Positions 11,281 through 22,965 of a stretch of 64,000 nucleotides of DNA are shown here, piece after piece. Made by a program: the position numbers and the translations under genes. Below the pieces are notes generated by a model. The model was not told the origin of the DNA. It saw only the letters and a list, made by a program, of their open reading frames with translations, and did no database searches. This stretch comes from Lasioglossum baleicum. Its lineage: Eukaryota; Arthropoda; Insecta; Hymenoptera; Halictidae. Each line of letters starts with the position of its first letter. Position 1 is the stretch's first letter. Where the stretch lies: the NCBI RefSeq assembly GCF_051020765.1, contig NC_134929.1:16770635-16834634 (forward strand). The letters are read 5' to 3'.

Positions 11281-12570
11281 GCGACAATCCCGTGTGTTTC
11301 CGCTCGGAAAATTGCTTCGCAGTTTAAATCCGAAGACAACTATTTTCTCTTCTCGCTGGAACGAGACATGTAGATCGGAATGGGAGGAAAGTTTCTTTAT
11401 TTCTCATTCCTGCAAAATGCTTCCACTGACAACAATCTTTTTATTATGTATTTAAAGCAGTGGACATGTTCAAAATATTTAAGGACATCGATGTATTAGT
11501 ATCGGCTTAATAGGATAATTAACAGAAGAATACAATTATTATTTGGTTCCTGTGTTCTGCAATCAACGCAAACATTTTTATTTTCCATACAGAAAATCCT
11601 ACTGCAGATTTTTATGGAAAACAAAATTTGTGTATCAATTGCAACCAAGTAGACATTTCCTTCTTTGACTTTTGATACACATTCTTGTCACACCTAAATG
11701 AGTAAAATTCGCGACAATCCCGTGTGTTTCCGCTCGGAAAATTGCTTCGCAGTTTAAATCCGAAGACAACTATTTTCTCTTCTCGCTGGAACGAGACATG
11801 TAGATCGGAATGGGAGGAAAGTTTCTTTATTTCTCATTCCTGCAAAATGCTTCCACTGACAACAATCTTTTTATTATGTATTCAAAGCAGTGGACATGTT
11901 CAAAATATTTAAGGACATCGATGTATTAGTATCGGCTTAATAGGATAATTAACCGAAGAATACAATTATTATTTGGTTCCTGTGTTCTGCAATCAACGCA
12001 AACATTTTTATTTTCCATACAGAAAATCCTACTGCAGATTTTTATGGAAAACAAAATTTGTGTATCAATTGCAACCAAGTAGACATTTCCTTCTTTGACT
12101 TTTGATACACATTCTTGTCACACCTAAATGAGTAAAATTCGCGACAATCCCGTGTGTTTCCGCTCGGAAAATTGCTTCGCAGTTTAAATCCGAAGACAAC
12201 TATTTTCTCTTCTCGCTGGAACGAGACATGTAGATCGGAATGGGAGGAAAGTTTCTTTATTTCTCATTCCTGCAAAATGCTCCCACTGACAACAATCTTT
12301 TTATTATGTATTCAAAGCAGTGGACATGTTCAAAATATTTAAGGACATCGATGTATTAGTTTCGGCTTAATAGGATAATTAACAGAAGAATACAATTATT
12401 ATTTGGTTCCTGTGTTCTGCAATCAACGCAAACATTTTTATTTTCCATACAGAAAATCCTACTGCAGATTTTTATGGAAAACAAAATTTGTGTATCAATT
12501 GCAACCAAGTAGACGTTTCCTTCTTTGACTTTTGATACACATTCTTGTCACACCTAAATGAGTAAAATTC
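11281..12570 (+). repeat. Tandem triplication, 430-bp units
   Basis: Three nearly identical units start at about 11281, 11711 and 12141 with 'gcgacaatcccgtgtgtttc'. Each combines about 170 bp of GC-balanced sequence holding a short open frame with about 250 bp of hAT-MITE interior ('aaagcagtggacatgttcaa'). Only a handful of differences separate the copies, so the amplification looks recent; collapsed or expanded assembly is possible. Confidence 0.9.
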
Positions 12571-12595
12571 GCTGTCTAGGTGGACCAAACTAACA

Positions 12596-12852
12596 TTAAC
12601 CCTTTGCACTCGGAGCTGTTTTAACTTGAAAATTAAACATATCTTTCGATCTAGAATATTCCATTTCCCTACGATTTTTGTAGGGAATGAAGTATGTAGG
12701 GATATGAAATTGGTATAATACCTCATACAATACCTAAATGTTTAGTGATTGACTAGATACCAATATATTTAATAATATAAACAAGTTTTTTAATAATGGT
12801 ACAGCAATTTTTAGTGGTGTGTCAGAGGGGACAATCGAGTGCAAAGGGTTAA
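12596..12852. mobile_element. piggyBac-like MITE (family A), intact
   Basis: TTAA/CCCTTTGCACTCGG at the left and CGAGTGCAAAGGG/TTAA at the right. No coding sequence. This is the reference copy for the interrupted one at 8073-8547. Confidence 0.85.
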
Positions 12853-12869
12853 GCAGGAGCGAGGTTATC

Positions 12870-13345
12870 AACAGTATTAGTAATATTTGTATTAAATACA
12901 AGGTGCAGGAACCAAGTATAAATTATCTTCTTCAACTTATGATACTCATTCTTGTCACACATAAATCCATAAAAATCGCTGTCTAGGTGGACCAAAACTA
13001 ACATTAAGATAGACGAGTTTGTCAATAGTTGGCTAAAATTTGTATTAATTACAAGGTACAGGATCCAAGTATAAATTATCTTCTTCAACTTATGATACTC
13101 ATTCTTGTCACACATAAATCCATAAAAATCGCTGTCTAGGTGGACCAAAACTAACATTAAGATAGACGAGTTTGTCAATAGTTGGCTAAAATTTGTATTA
13201 ATTACAAGGTACAGGATCCAAGTAGAAATTTTCTTCTTCTATTTATGATACTCCTTGTCAAACATAAATCAATAAAATTTGCTGTCTAGGTGGACCAAAC
13301 TAACATTAAGTTAGACGAGTTTATCAACAGTTCGCTAAAATTTGT
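12870..13345 (+). repeat. Tandem repeat, ~150-156 bp x 3
   Basis: The motif 'cgctgtctaggtggaccaaa' recurs at about 12976, 13132 and 13280. Each unit contains a hAT-MITE-like end (GCTGTCTA) and 'aattacaaggtacaggatcc'. An inverted relative lies at 14031-14175. Confidence 0.8.
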
Positions 13346-13361
13346 ATTATGTACTAGAATA

Positions 13362-13382
13362 TATCGAGTACTCGCACACCCC
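13362..13382. mobile_element. Solitary hAT-like terminus
   Basis: The sequence 'cgagtactcgcacaccccta' reads inversely as TAGGGGTGTGCGAGTACTCG, a hAT-style end. A related end lies near 14582-14600. The partner terminus was not found. Confidence 0.45.
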
Positions 13383-14030
13383 TAGTTCGGACAATTGAGT
13401 GACGGTAAATTGATATTCGATAAATTCTTGAACTTGAATAACGATATCCCTGTACTGGTATAAAACGGTTTTACGGTGCACCCCTAACCCGAACGAGCCC
13501 CGGCAGCGCACCGTTGCGCCGTGTGCACCGTTGTACCATTCGGCGCACTTGGTCGGCATCAGAACTGGGACATCCGGCCGCGGAGCGTGGTAAAGCGACG
13601 CGTGGACGTTGCGAATCCAATGAATAATGCAAATATACACGCCGGTTAGATTATCTTTCCCTGCTCGTTTCATCTCGTCTCGTGTCGAGGCGCGTCGCAA
13701 CACTGAAAATTGTCGGCGCGGCCGGGAAAGTGGATCGAGGCTCGGTGGCTGTGTGGCCCAGAAAATTATAATCGCACCGGGACTCGTTCGCCCGTATCCA
13801 TGCTAATCGCGAACTAACGCGAATGCTTGATTGATCCGTGTATGAACGCCATACCGAGTCCGGCAATTAATGTAATCGCGGAGAAAGGCTACGCTTGACC
13901 CCCCCAAGAAACTTCACGTCCTGGCGGAAATGGACCTGTTCGAAAATTCGAATTCTCGCGTTAGAAAGTCGTCTCTAATGGATTTTTAATTCCCTAATGG
14001 TAGAGATGTACGAGGCTTTCCACAGCCGAG
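13383..14030. other. GC-rich non-coding block
   Basis: CpG-rich from about 13470 to 13950 with overlapping minus-strand ORFs (13347-13703, 13651-13866) that I consider compositional. Could be regulatory; no direct evidence. Confidence 0.3.
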
Positions 14031-14175
14031 TATCTTGCTTCAACTGTTGATAAACCAATACTTTGCACCTGGCACCTGCAGCCACTTTGCATCCGACTTC
14101 AACCACGAATTTTGTAGATTTATGTGTGACGAGAATGAGTATCATAAATCGAAGAAGAAAATTTCTACTTGGTTC
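14031..14175 (-). repeat. Inverted relative of the 12.9-13.3 kb repeat
   Basis: 'tttatgtgtgacgagaatga' and 'gaaaatttctacttggttcc' are the inverse of sequence in the tandem array upstream, so the same MITE-derived sequence sits here in the other orientation. Confidence 0.6.
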
Positions 14176-14189
14176 CTGCACCTTGTAAT

Positions 14190-14600
14190 TGTGTACTCGA
14201 ATTTCGAGTCTAGCGTTTGAATTTTTCAAGCTACTTGAAATCGACGAACTGTTTGAAAAAAATTGCGAGCTACTTGGAAAATCCAAACGGCTCGATTATT
14301 CGAGCCCTCGTAAAACTTCGATCTACTTGAAAATGAATTTTCAGCTCGAAATTTTTCCAATTACTCGAATACAGTAAAGTCGCGATTCTTGTCAAATAGC
14401 CTGTGTTCAAAGATCTGTTCAAGCTGAAAATTCAGTTTCGAGTAGATCGAAGTTTCACGAGGGCTCGAATATTTGAGTCGTTTGATTTTTTCAAGTAGCT
14501 CGGAAAAATCAAAAAGCTTGGAAAAATCAAACGCTCGGCTCGAGCAACCAAATCCGAGTTTAGCTCAGCTCGTAAATAACAGGTACTCGCAAACCCCTTG
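14190..14600. mobile_element. hAT-like foldback element
   Basis: Arms such as 'cgagccctcgtaaaacttcg' and its inverse 'cgaagtttcacgagggctcg' surround the same core as 10388-10567. The right end, 'ggtactcgcaaacccctt', is a diverged form of the terminus at 13362-13382. Left end poorly kept. Confidence 0.55.
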
Positions 14601-16046
14601 TCCGAACACCCTTCAACCCACCGGTCCATTCTCATAAAAACTGACAATGTTTAGGACTGCTTTATTTATCAATAAAAAGGACATTTATATGTCTTCATTT
14701 TTGGAGACACTTTTTGTAGAAATATTCATTTGTACATTGTTCCTAACGTTCATTTCATTCATTTGCCAGAAACCCTGCAAATTTAATCGACATTTTTTTA
14801 TACTCCTGTGAACTACAAATGATTAAAATTTGTTCTTCCACCGTTGAATTTATTATTAGAGGATCTTAATGGAAAATAGACATTTTCTACCTGAACTGCT
14901 TTCTGAATTGATTTTCTTTCTTGATATGTTTAATAGGTTAAATATTTTCATTATACATTATTCAATATACAATTATAAATTCTTCTAATGTTTTTACTAT
15001 CTGAAATTACACCTCTCCGCCTTGTCATAAATGCATCAAACCCGCCGTCTATTTATTATACGAACACTTTTGTTCAAGGTGGTCAAAGTTTTTACACGCA
15101 CTTACATAATAAACTTGATTATATCGATAAACTACGATTCAACAGAGAACAGTACAGAGAACCTGGTTCTTTCTAATTTTTAATCCTTTGGACAACTATA
15201 TTTACTTAGCGAACATGTGACAAGATTATGCAAATTGTGAAACGACGTACCTAGTCGACAGTCACAATTCCGTGAACAATGCAAAATAAATGTATGATTA
15301 AACAGTAATATGTAAGTAGTATTTAATTGAATGTTTTTAAATGTTTGGCTTCGATCTTGTTTGAATTTCATTCTGCGTTGACCCTCTATAAGCCTTGGGA
15401 ATTAACTGTCGCTCTATCCAACCCCCTTTTTTCTATTTATTTTAGGGATTACTGTCCTCAGCACGTTTAATGTATTCCGTATTGACCGTGTTACTTACGA
15501 ACAATTTTATTTATATCGAACTTTTATCTACTGCAAGATGTGAAAATGAACTATCTTCCAGTGAAGTAGCGTTTAGAACTCTGGGTTCAAATATGTCAAT
15601 TCACAACGTGAATTCAGGAAACTATTATAAAGAAACTATTCTTAGCTTCTAGGATTTCGCTAAAACCTCTATCAAACTTTGATCTCGACGAGACAAAAAT
15701 TGTAAATTATTCTTCCTCGTTAAATCAACTATTGACCGGTCACACAAGCGTCATTGTGATTCTAACGACGCGGCATCGCTCAATAAACATGAAGGCTGAC
15801 AATAGACAGTAATATTCGTCGTCAAGGAAACGATATTTCATGGGCACAGTCGAGACGAGCAGACTAAGGATCGCGGTGCAACTGAAGTGTCAGGTGTTAA
15901 GTAGCTAATGTACTTGCAAATCGTCGCGCGTAACAGTAGCGAGTGCAAAAATGCTGAAGGTCCGTTACGTGGCAAGGAATCTCCTCGGATTCTCGCAGGA
16001 TTGAAGGTCGTAATATTGTCGGGAGTTTCAAAGTTCGACTGGAAAA
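14601..16046. other. AT-rich spacer with MITE remnants
   Basis: A hAT-MITE right end is visible near 15022-15050 ('aaatgcatcaaacccgccgtcta'), with a decayed left end possible near 14850. Short ORFs at 14988 and 15470 lack support. From 15700 on the sequence is GC-balanced. Confidence 0.4.
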
Positions 16047-16355
16047 ATGTCGATGATCACGGGTGAGGTGTCAGCGGGAGGAATGCCAGTCTCGGTGGCC
16101 GGAATATTGGCAACACCTTTGGGGCAGATAAACAAGCTTGTCATTGATTGGCTCGGAGAGAGCACGCACCTTCGGGTACACGTGTCATTTAGTACAACAT
16201 TCCTACCTGTCGATATAGCAACCGCTCGACCGTACCTGAAGGGAAGACACGACTCGCTTCGTGCTACCCCCTGGGGACACTCTCCTCAGAAGCGCACGTT
16301 AACTACTCTACCTTTCATTAACGCAGGAAAAATAAGTGGACACTCTCGCACGTAA
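16047..16355 (+). CDS. Possible small ORF, uncharacterised, 102 codons
   Basis: An ATG in good context ('ggaaaaatgtcg') opens MSMITGEVSAGG and continues to IDWLGESTHLRVHV. The first half looks protein-like in composition; the second half (after about residue 60) does not. A strong donor, ACGG/GTGAGG, sits five codons in, so the ATG could instead belong to a tiny first exon. I recognise no domain. Chance remains a serious alternative. Confidence 0.22.
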   Translation: MSMITGEVSAGGMPVSVAGILATPLGQINKLVIDWLGESTHLRVHVSFSTTFLPVDIATARPYLKGRHDSLRATPWGHSPQKRTLTTLPFINAGKISGHSRT

Positions 16356-16887
16356 GCGTCCGGACACCTGCTGTATCCGTGGTACACGTGATGTCTCGCA
16401 AAAACCATATACTTTGCGCTGTATTTATCGTCTCATAATAATACAGAAATACGGTGCACTACATTTTTACATCGAGCCGCGGATGGTCGTGCATGTTTAT
16501 GTTGTTAACACGTTGGCAGCCACGCAAATCTTGTGTTTCCCTTGCCAGTATCGTTTGCTTTATTCATGGCAGAGATAAATTATGTTAGCGAAGACTGGTT
16601 GTCGAAACGAGAGACTCTCGGATCATTGACAGTCGCCGTGGCTGTTCAACACGTTCAACATTTTCTGGTCTCCCACTATTCAGCATCGCTAGCCGCGCGC
16701 TGTTAGGGTACCGGTCGAATGGTGGGGAACACTGGCAGGCACTGAGAATAAGGGAAAGAAACTCTGGTTTGGTTAGAACGACATTTTAGACACGTGGACT
16801 GCCATTCAGGGAATCCAAAAATGCGGAGAAATGAATACACAGTTTTCAAACCAAAACTGGAGAGGTACATAACATGCGGTTGTTGCT
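16356..16887. other. Non-coding stretch
   Basis: GC-balanced sequence without a supported gene. Confidence 0.3.
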
Positions 16888-17085
16888 TTAACAATAAACC
16901 TACCGAGCTCTAAAAGCGATTAAAATGTTTTAGCTTACAAAAGTGACAATACTATAGTTATTTAGACTCCTTGCAATTTTTATTGCAATAGAAATACATT
17001 GGATAAAGAAAATCGAATCAACTTCCATGCAAGGAACTTCGTAATTTCAATAATTGTGAGATGAAAAATCTAAATGTCTCAACAT
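16888..17085. mobile_element. piggyBac-like MITE (family B), one end lost
   Basis: TTAACAATAAACCTACCGAG marks one end at a TTAA. Interior words ('aagtgacaatac', 'cgtaatttcaataattgtga') are inverse matches to the other family B copies. The far TTAA end is not recognisable. Confidence 0.6.
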
Positions 17086-17276
17086 GATAAGCTCCCTTTC
17101 GTACTAAAACTCGGATAAATTGACTTGCACTACTTTCGCACGTAAACAGCTAATTTAGAAACAGAAATGAATTTCCGCTTGACTAGAAGAAAAGATTATC
17201 TATGATCTGAACGGTTCGATGACACTGTCCAACAAATTTCAACTTTTTTTTATGTTTCCTAGTCACCGTTGGGTGA

Positions 17277-17557
17277 TTAATTTTTCTCCTAGACGCGCAG
17301 TTTTCGAGAAACATGACTTTGAAAAAAAAACATATTTTTCAACTTTAAACAAATATTATGATGTTATTGCAAAAGATATTGAATTGTTCGTTACAGCAGA
17401 AGATTCTGTAGACTTTCCCGAATACAGTGATATCCAATATTAATACATTATGATTGTTTAAACATGTCTAAATCATAATATTTGTTTAAAATTGAAAAAT
17501 ATGTTTTTTTTCAAAGTCATGTTTCTCAAAAACTGTGCGTCTGCGAGAAAAATTAAG
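17277..17557. repeat. Foldback repeat, ~85-bp arms
   Basis: Arm 17277-17363 ('cgcagttttcgagaaacatg') is inverted at 17471-17557 with a ~107-bp spacer holding a short open frame (…DIELFVTAEDSVDFPEYS…). No terminal TA or TSD was resolved; probably a degraded DNA transposon. Confidence 0.65.
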
Positions 17558-18234
17558 GGCAGATTCGTGGAATCAGCGCAGAAAACTTCATAAGATCCAG
17601 CCAACAGTAATTGTGGCACAAATTTGGTGTTGGACAGTGTACATAATTGGTGAAGAGAAACGTAAGATCGACGGTGTTGATCTTCGAGTTCGAAATACGA
17701 AAACTGCATTTCGTTGTCGATCGCGGCCACTCGTTCTCCGCCGTCATAAATCCTAACTGCAATCTGTATCGCGGTTATTCGCGGCCGTAGGTTATGTATT
17801 TCGAGCGTCTTTCCGGCGACGGGACAACGGGAGATCGGTTTCCGGTTTGACCGAAGAAAAACGAACAGACAGGGTCGTTAATCCCCGGGAGGATGACGAG
17901 GCGGGAGTTCACGAGACTCCGTATAGTAAACGTGACTCATCCGTGTTCAGAGAAGAAGACTGCACGCACGACAACAAGGAAGGGGACGAGAAATGGTTAG
18001 AACCGGGAAGAAGAGGGAAAGCAGTCCAAGTCCCCGATAACGCCGAGCGGAATCCACTATGGCGGAACCCACAAATTCAGACGTTGTTCTTTGACCTCTT
18101 ACCGGTAGCGTAGAACGGAGAACAGAGACAAACACTGCCACAGAAATCTGTCGATTTTCATTATTTTTTCTGTGAAACTGTTGCCAACATATTCGCAGCG
18201 TTTTTCCGATTAAAACGATACCAAACACGACGCA
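17558..18234. other. GC-rich stretch with an ambiguous ORF
   Basis: An acidic/basic open frame at 17847-18113 starts from TTG and lacks splice or domain support. No other feature. Confidence 0.3.
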
Positions 18235-18242
18235 ATTCGGAT

Positions 18243-18651
18243 TAGGGCTGTAACTTTTCCGAAGCTTCGAAGTCTTCCAAGTGCTCGAAATTTCAGTCTT
18301 CGAAACGTATGAAGTTGTAACTTATGAGTACCATACCATGTCCCGCGATTTTTGATAAATAAAAATATTAACTTTCAGTCACCGGTGACTGACACTGAAC
18401 TTTCCGTTTTAATGGTTCGTAATTAAATTAAATTTAAAAGAGTGCATTCTATTAATATATTTCTGGATCATATCACGAATGTACTTGAAAAATAATACTT
18501 TGCAAACAAAATTTTAATGAGTTTTATTAAATTCGGTGAAATCGGATATCGCGGACTAAATGAAAAGAAAGGCAAGACAGGCTTGGCGCTTGACAAAACT
18601 CACGTATTCAGTAGGACTGTAACTTTCCTTCGAAGGAAAGTTACAGCCCTA
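18243..18651. mobile_element. hAT-like element, 409 bp, perfect 8-bp TSD
   Basis: Starts TAGGGCTGTAACTTTTCCGA and ends AAGGAAAGTTACAGCCCTA, flanked by ATTCGGAT at 18235-18242 and 18652-18659. The right end is preceded by an inverted copy of itself (CTGTAACTTTCCTTCGAAGG), making a terminal hairpin. Contents are non-coding. Confidence 0.9.
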
Positions 18652-18659
18652 ATTCGGAT

Positions 18660-18740
18660 CTCATTTACTCGTTTAATCCGCGATTTGGCAGAGCCTCGAC
18701 TATCAGAACTCTTCAGTGGAATGCGAGCAAAGTTGCGTCG
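18660..18740. repeat. Dispersed repeat related to 22825-22965
   Basis: 'tactcgtttaatccgcgatt' and 'gcctcgactatcagaac' match, in inverted orientation, sequence near 22860-22920 ('cggataatcgaggttcc'). The TTATCCGA-type words recall pogo/Tigger ends, but no terminus is defined. Confidence 0.45.
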
Positions 18741-18749
18741 GTAGTTTCT

Positions 18750-18953
18750 ACCATCACCGGCCAAGATGATCGGTTCCAGATTTTTTATTTTACGATTATT
18801 GATATAATAAACATATTTTCATAAGAAATGATTGTATAGATATCTTTAGTAGTGCACGTATTACAATCGGAGCCGCACAAAGTCTAAATAAAATCAATCT
18901 TGTCATTTTTAGAAGGGAACAGTGTTACTTTTAAGGCTCGGTAGGATTAGTGT
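18750..18953. mobile_element. piggyBac-like MITE (family B)
   Basis: Left end decayed ('ctaccatcaccggcc'); right end 'ggtaggattagtg/TTAA' intact. Interior 'agtgcacgtattacaat' is shared with 50829-51050. Confidence 0.7.
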
Positions 18954-20106
18954 TAAACCAATGAGATCGGGAAATCATATTTTTACATGTGTATAAGCAA
19001 GGTAAAAATGATGCAACAATTTACCCAATGCACGCAGCATATATTTTCAACTTCCAACTTCCGATATCGGAGGCAGACTTTAATTCGAGGCTACAGTAGG
19101 TGCCGTGATCGGTTTCGGAAGTTCAGGTAGCCTGAGGTAAAAAGAGGATCGCGCGAAACTCGGGTTCCTTTAGCGAGCGAGCGGTTAGTTGATCGCGAGC
19201 TCTAGTCGGCAGCCAGTATCTCAAAGGCGGTCGTGTATCAGAGGAGGTCTGAGCGTCGCCCGGATAAATTATGGGAGCGCTATATGGTGAAAAGGCAGAG
19301 AGAGAGCTGATAGGATACTAGCATGGATAGAGACTCGCGCTCACGTACACGTAAACAAGCGGGACAACAAAAGCCCCCGAGGAAAAGGGCAACTTCAATG
19401 ACGGCCGCAGGATCCTCTCGAGGGGTGTCAGGATAGCCAATATGTACCATAAACTAGCTTTTAAAGGGATCGGGGGGCAGGCCCGGAGGAAGAGGGAGCA
19501 AGGGTGGGGCAGCCAGCGGGTTACAAAGGGGACATTTTTGCGGATTAAGGGTCCGCTTTGTGCAGCTCATTGTTACCAAAGCAGATTTAAATATCGTTGC
19601 TGGTACACAGAGAGGCTCGATGAAGGATCTCCGCCGGCGGAGGACGACAATAAGGGATGATCCTTATCGCCGGCAGTAATGAGGGAAAAAAAGGGAAAAA
19701 GTTACGGGCAGCCATCGATCGATGCTGTTTTCAGGGTCCGACGTGTACCAACCCCCTGCCGCATTGCCGCCCCGAATCCTTCTAATTTATCGAATTTACA
19801 TCCAACGCCCTGGGGATCATGCCAGGGTGTAAGTTAATCTGCAACCCTTCCGGGACCGGTTTCGCGTGAACTGGATCGGAGTCACCGCTTTGTCGAAATT
19901 AAAAGTTCCTCGGAAGAATTAGACGCACAATGGGCTGCGGGAAACGACGGGGGACACTTCGGAAAGATTACAATTGGAATACCAAATTACTTTCCGCTCG
20001 GGCTCGACGACAGTTTCGAATCGCTTGAACGAATTGGATAATTTTAAGTGACGCTACGTAAATGTATGTATCGATTATACATTAAAAAATTATCATTACT
20101 AATGAT
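18954..20106. other. GC-rich block, possible regulatory or promoter region
   Basis: From about 19130 to 19990 the sequence is GC-rich and free of repeats. Words such as 'gcggtcgtgt' and 'ccagtatctc' could be core-promoter-like, but no transcript structure follows. An ORF at 19442-19660 has no support. Confidence 0.3.
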
Positions 20107-20133
20107 CAGAGAGCGGAACTTTATGCAAATACA

Positions 20134-20340
20134 AATGTTCTACTTCTCCTTAAAATGAATTCTAACGTTTAAGAAACAGAGTCTCAAGCACCTAATGAAA
20201 ATTCTAATGCGAATGCAAATCCCCCCTAATTCAAAGCATTGCTTTAATCGAAAATTTCGCCTACGTAGCAATTTTCCAAGTATAACTCCGTTTCATGTAA
20301 TCCATCCTAAGTGACATGACTATGAGCGGGGGTGTGCACC
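20134..20340 (+). repeat. Dispersed repeat, copy 1 (other copy at 43524-43730)
   Basis: About 205 bp from 'aaaatgaattctaacg' to 'atgagcgggggtgt' is shared with 43524-43730 at high similarity. Family not recognised; both copies lie beside MITE-type ends. Confidence 0.75.
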
Positions 20341-20358
20341 CTCTACCTCAGTTGCAAC

Positions 20359-20892
20359 CAGTGCTGGGGAAAATATATAGTATTTTAAATAGTAAATAAT
20401 AAATATATAACTCTACTTATTTTAAAGTATTTGTACAACTTTAGAAATAAAATATTTTATTTGATGCAGTAATTTTTTTTTTGAAAATGATATTTTATTT
20501 GAGAAATATTGGAAATATTTGTATTTTGTCTTTATTTTCCCTTTCAATTTTAAATATTATTGCTGAAAATAATGGTTCGAATTCAGTACATTTATGAGAA
20601 GACAGACTGTACGTTTATGTGGTTTCTCAGTGTGTTATAACAATGCAAAATGTAAAATATTTTATTTCGTGTTTCAGATTGTCAAAATAGGAATATATTA
20701 TTTTGTGGATCAAATTGTCAAAATAGGAATATTTTATTTTGTGGATGAAATTGTTGAAATAAGAATATTTTATTTTCGAAATTGTGTGTGTATATCTTAT
20801 TTAAAATATGTACTATTTTCTTTAAGCAAAATAAAATCTAAAATATTAAATAATATTTGAAATATTTGTTTCGCCAAATAATGCCCACCTCA
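20359..20892. mobile_element. AT-rich insertion flanked by direct repeats
   Basis: A 14-bp direct repeat, ACCTCAGTTGCAAC, occurs at 20345-20358 and 20887-20900. The inserted sequence begins CAGTGCTGGGG, a hAT-like end, and is extremely AT-rich. It contains three ~33-48 bp units of 'attttattttgtggat'. The longer-than-8-bp repeat leaves the mechanism open. Confidence 0.5.
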
Positions 20893-20996
20893 GTTGCAAC
20901 AAACTTGAGTGAAACAGAAATTCATTGAAAACAATGTACATAATAGTACATATTTTTAAATAGATTTTCATGAATGCATAAAATCCGCTGTCTGCA

Positions 20997-22824
20997 AGTT
21001 TTACATTAAACGACTGATTTAATCGCTACTTTGGTGCGCCAAACAGATTCTGAAATAAATAAATAAATTATGCGAAATATCGGCGAAGAGAGAAAATCAG
21101 CGATCGGCAGAACAGCTCAATTTATTCGGCCGTTTCGCAAGCGCAGATGCCCGATTTCGCGAGAAACGGCCATGGAAGCGTTTAGATTAACGGTGTTGCG
21201 CATCCTCGTCTGGAGAAAACGGCGCCGCCTAATTAAATGGAACCAATTAAACGATTCTCGGCGGCCGGCGAATAATAACGACGCGTTACAATCGATCAAG
21301 GCGAACCGAGGAACCGATTAACTTGCGAATCTAATCAACGGGCAAGGACATTAACTTTCCCGCGCGATAACCGCCGTATACACGGCACGACGAGACGCGC
21401 GTCGACGCGGAAACGCCGGGGAAACTAGTTATTGCGGTTTCCAATTTGCCGAGGGAAAGCATCATGTCGTGAGATCGCGGTTACCGAAATCATCGCGGGA
21501 TCTGATTGATCCTTAATGGGTAACTCTGCCAAGCTCACTGGTCTCACAGTTACGAAATGATTATGTTCGTCGATCCATTCACCGAACTCTGGGACAATTC
21601 TATATAAAGTACAATTAATTAACATTGCGTCTCTTAATAAATAGTACTACATGAATCAACATTTTGTACAAAATTATATTACATTCGTTCATAATTAAAC
21701 TTCGGATCTTATGATACAAAATATAAATATTGTCGAAGTGACAACATTTTCATTCTTCGCAAAGGAAAAGGTTCCCTTCAAGGAACCACAACATTTTTGC
21801 ATAATTATTTTCTTGTCACCACCTTTTTCTTCGTGGAAATATAAAATCATGGTCGCAACGCATATGAACTTGCTAATTAACGTTTCTATCTTTCTAGAAG
21901 TTGTCGACAACAATTACAGAAGATGTAGAATACGTTTTTATCGTTCCAAGAATCAGTTCGAAGCGAGTAAATTCTTGCGAAACGACTCGATATATCTCGC
22001 TGCATGTTTTAGATTACTGGAATTAATAATGCACGATAAGCAGCCACAGGGTGTATATCGTGGAAAGGTGAATGGTCTTATCAGCGAAACGTAACGCTCA
22101 TTAAACCCGGTTGTTATCGAGGGAATTGTTGAAGAACCACGAGTAGGTTGGTTGAATCATTCTCAGCGACGATGATCGCACAGTTCGGGAATTCGAAGTA
22201 GCCGGATAGCTTGTCAATCACATGTTACGTCCGCGAAAAGGGGGACTTGTTTACTATGATAAAGCGTAACCTTAGAGAAGGAAAGTGTCGTAAGTTACAT
22301 TCACCGATCGGTCGAAAGCGCGTTCTGCCGGCAAAGTGCAACGAACCCGCGATTAATTATTCACGACGATCTCACCGACACGGCTCGGTCCGCCGCGTAA
22401 CGCGATAATGTAATAATGCAATTAATTTCGCGATTATGATTGATTGACACGTCATACTTTCTAGTTGCGTGTCCATCACCGTCCCGCGAGAGACACGGCC
22501 GCGCCGTCGCCGCCGCCGAGCTTTTGTTTCCGATTCATTGCCGGCGCGGACTGACAAAACGTGTCGGCCTACGTAACGCTTGCAAATTGTTTAATCACCG
22601 CCATCCCGAGCCACGGAAAGTCTGCTCGTACGAAAATAGAGGATCGATTCAATTAGCGAGCGAACGAGGGTCGCTTTGTGATTGATGGACTTGTTAGCAA
22701 ATATTATTCCCAGCTTCCTTCTCTTTTTATTCAAGTATCGCCCATTTTTGCAAAAACAAGATACTCGTATTTTGCTTTCAATTCTTTAGGGACTACTTCA
22801 AGAGTACGTTGCACAAGGTTTAAA
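20997..22824. other. Mixed non-coding stretch
   Basis: GC-rich at 21060-21470 and 22140-22690, AT-rich between. A 127-codon ATG frame at 21711-22094 (starts MIQNINIVEV) has a start and length slightly above chance but no recognisable domain, splice sites or codon bias, so I do not call it. Confidence 0.3.
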
Positions 22825-22965
22825 ATGAGCTCAAACACAACATAATTCGCACGCTCCACTGGCGGTTCGGATAATCGAGGTTCCACAATATCGCGGATAA
22901 AACGGGTAAACAGAACCCGAATGGCGTCGTGTTTGGAGTCAGACGAATCAGAAAAATGTGACGAA
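22825..22965. repeat. Dispersed repeat, partner of 18660-18740
   Basis: Contains 'ggcggttcggataatcgagg' and 'tatcgcggataaaacgggta', inverse to the sequence downstream of the hAT element at 18.2-18.65 kb. Confidence 0.45.

Larger units (their letters stand above)
20107..20996. mobile_element. Composite hAT-like MITE carrying other insertions
   Basis: Left end CAGAGAGCGGAACTTTATGC and right end GCATAAAATCCGCTGTCTG are inverted MITE termini about 0.9 kb apart. The interval holds the dispersed repeat at 20134-20340 and the AT-rich insertion at 20359-20892. Flanks do not form a clear target duplication. Confidence 0.5.

Noticed and set aside
11267..12342. Three identical 62-codon frames (…LLRSLNPKTTIFSSRWN…)
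   Set aside because: They repeat because the 430-bp unit repeats. The frame lacks an ATG in good context and runs into MITE sequence.
20570..20585. tRNA B-box-like 'ggttcgaattc'
   Set aside because: No A box, no cloverleaf and no Pol III terminator in this AT-rich insertion.
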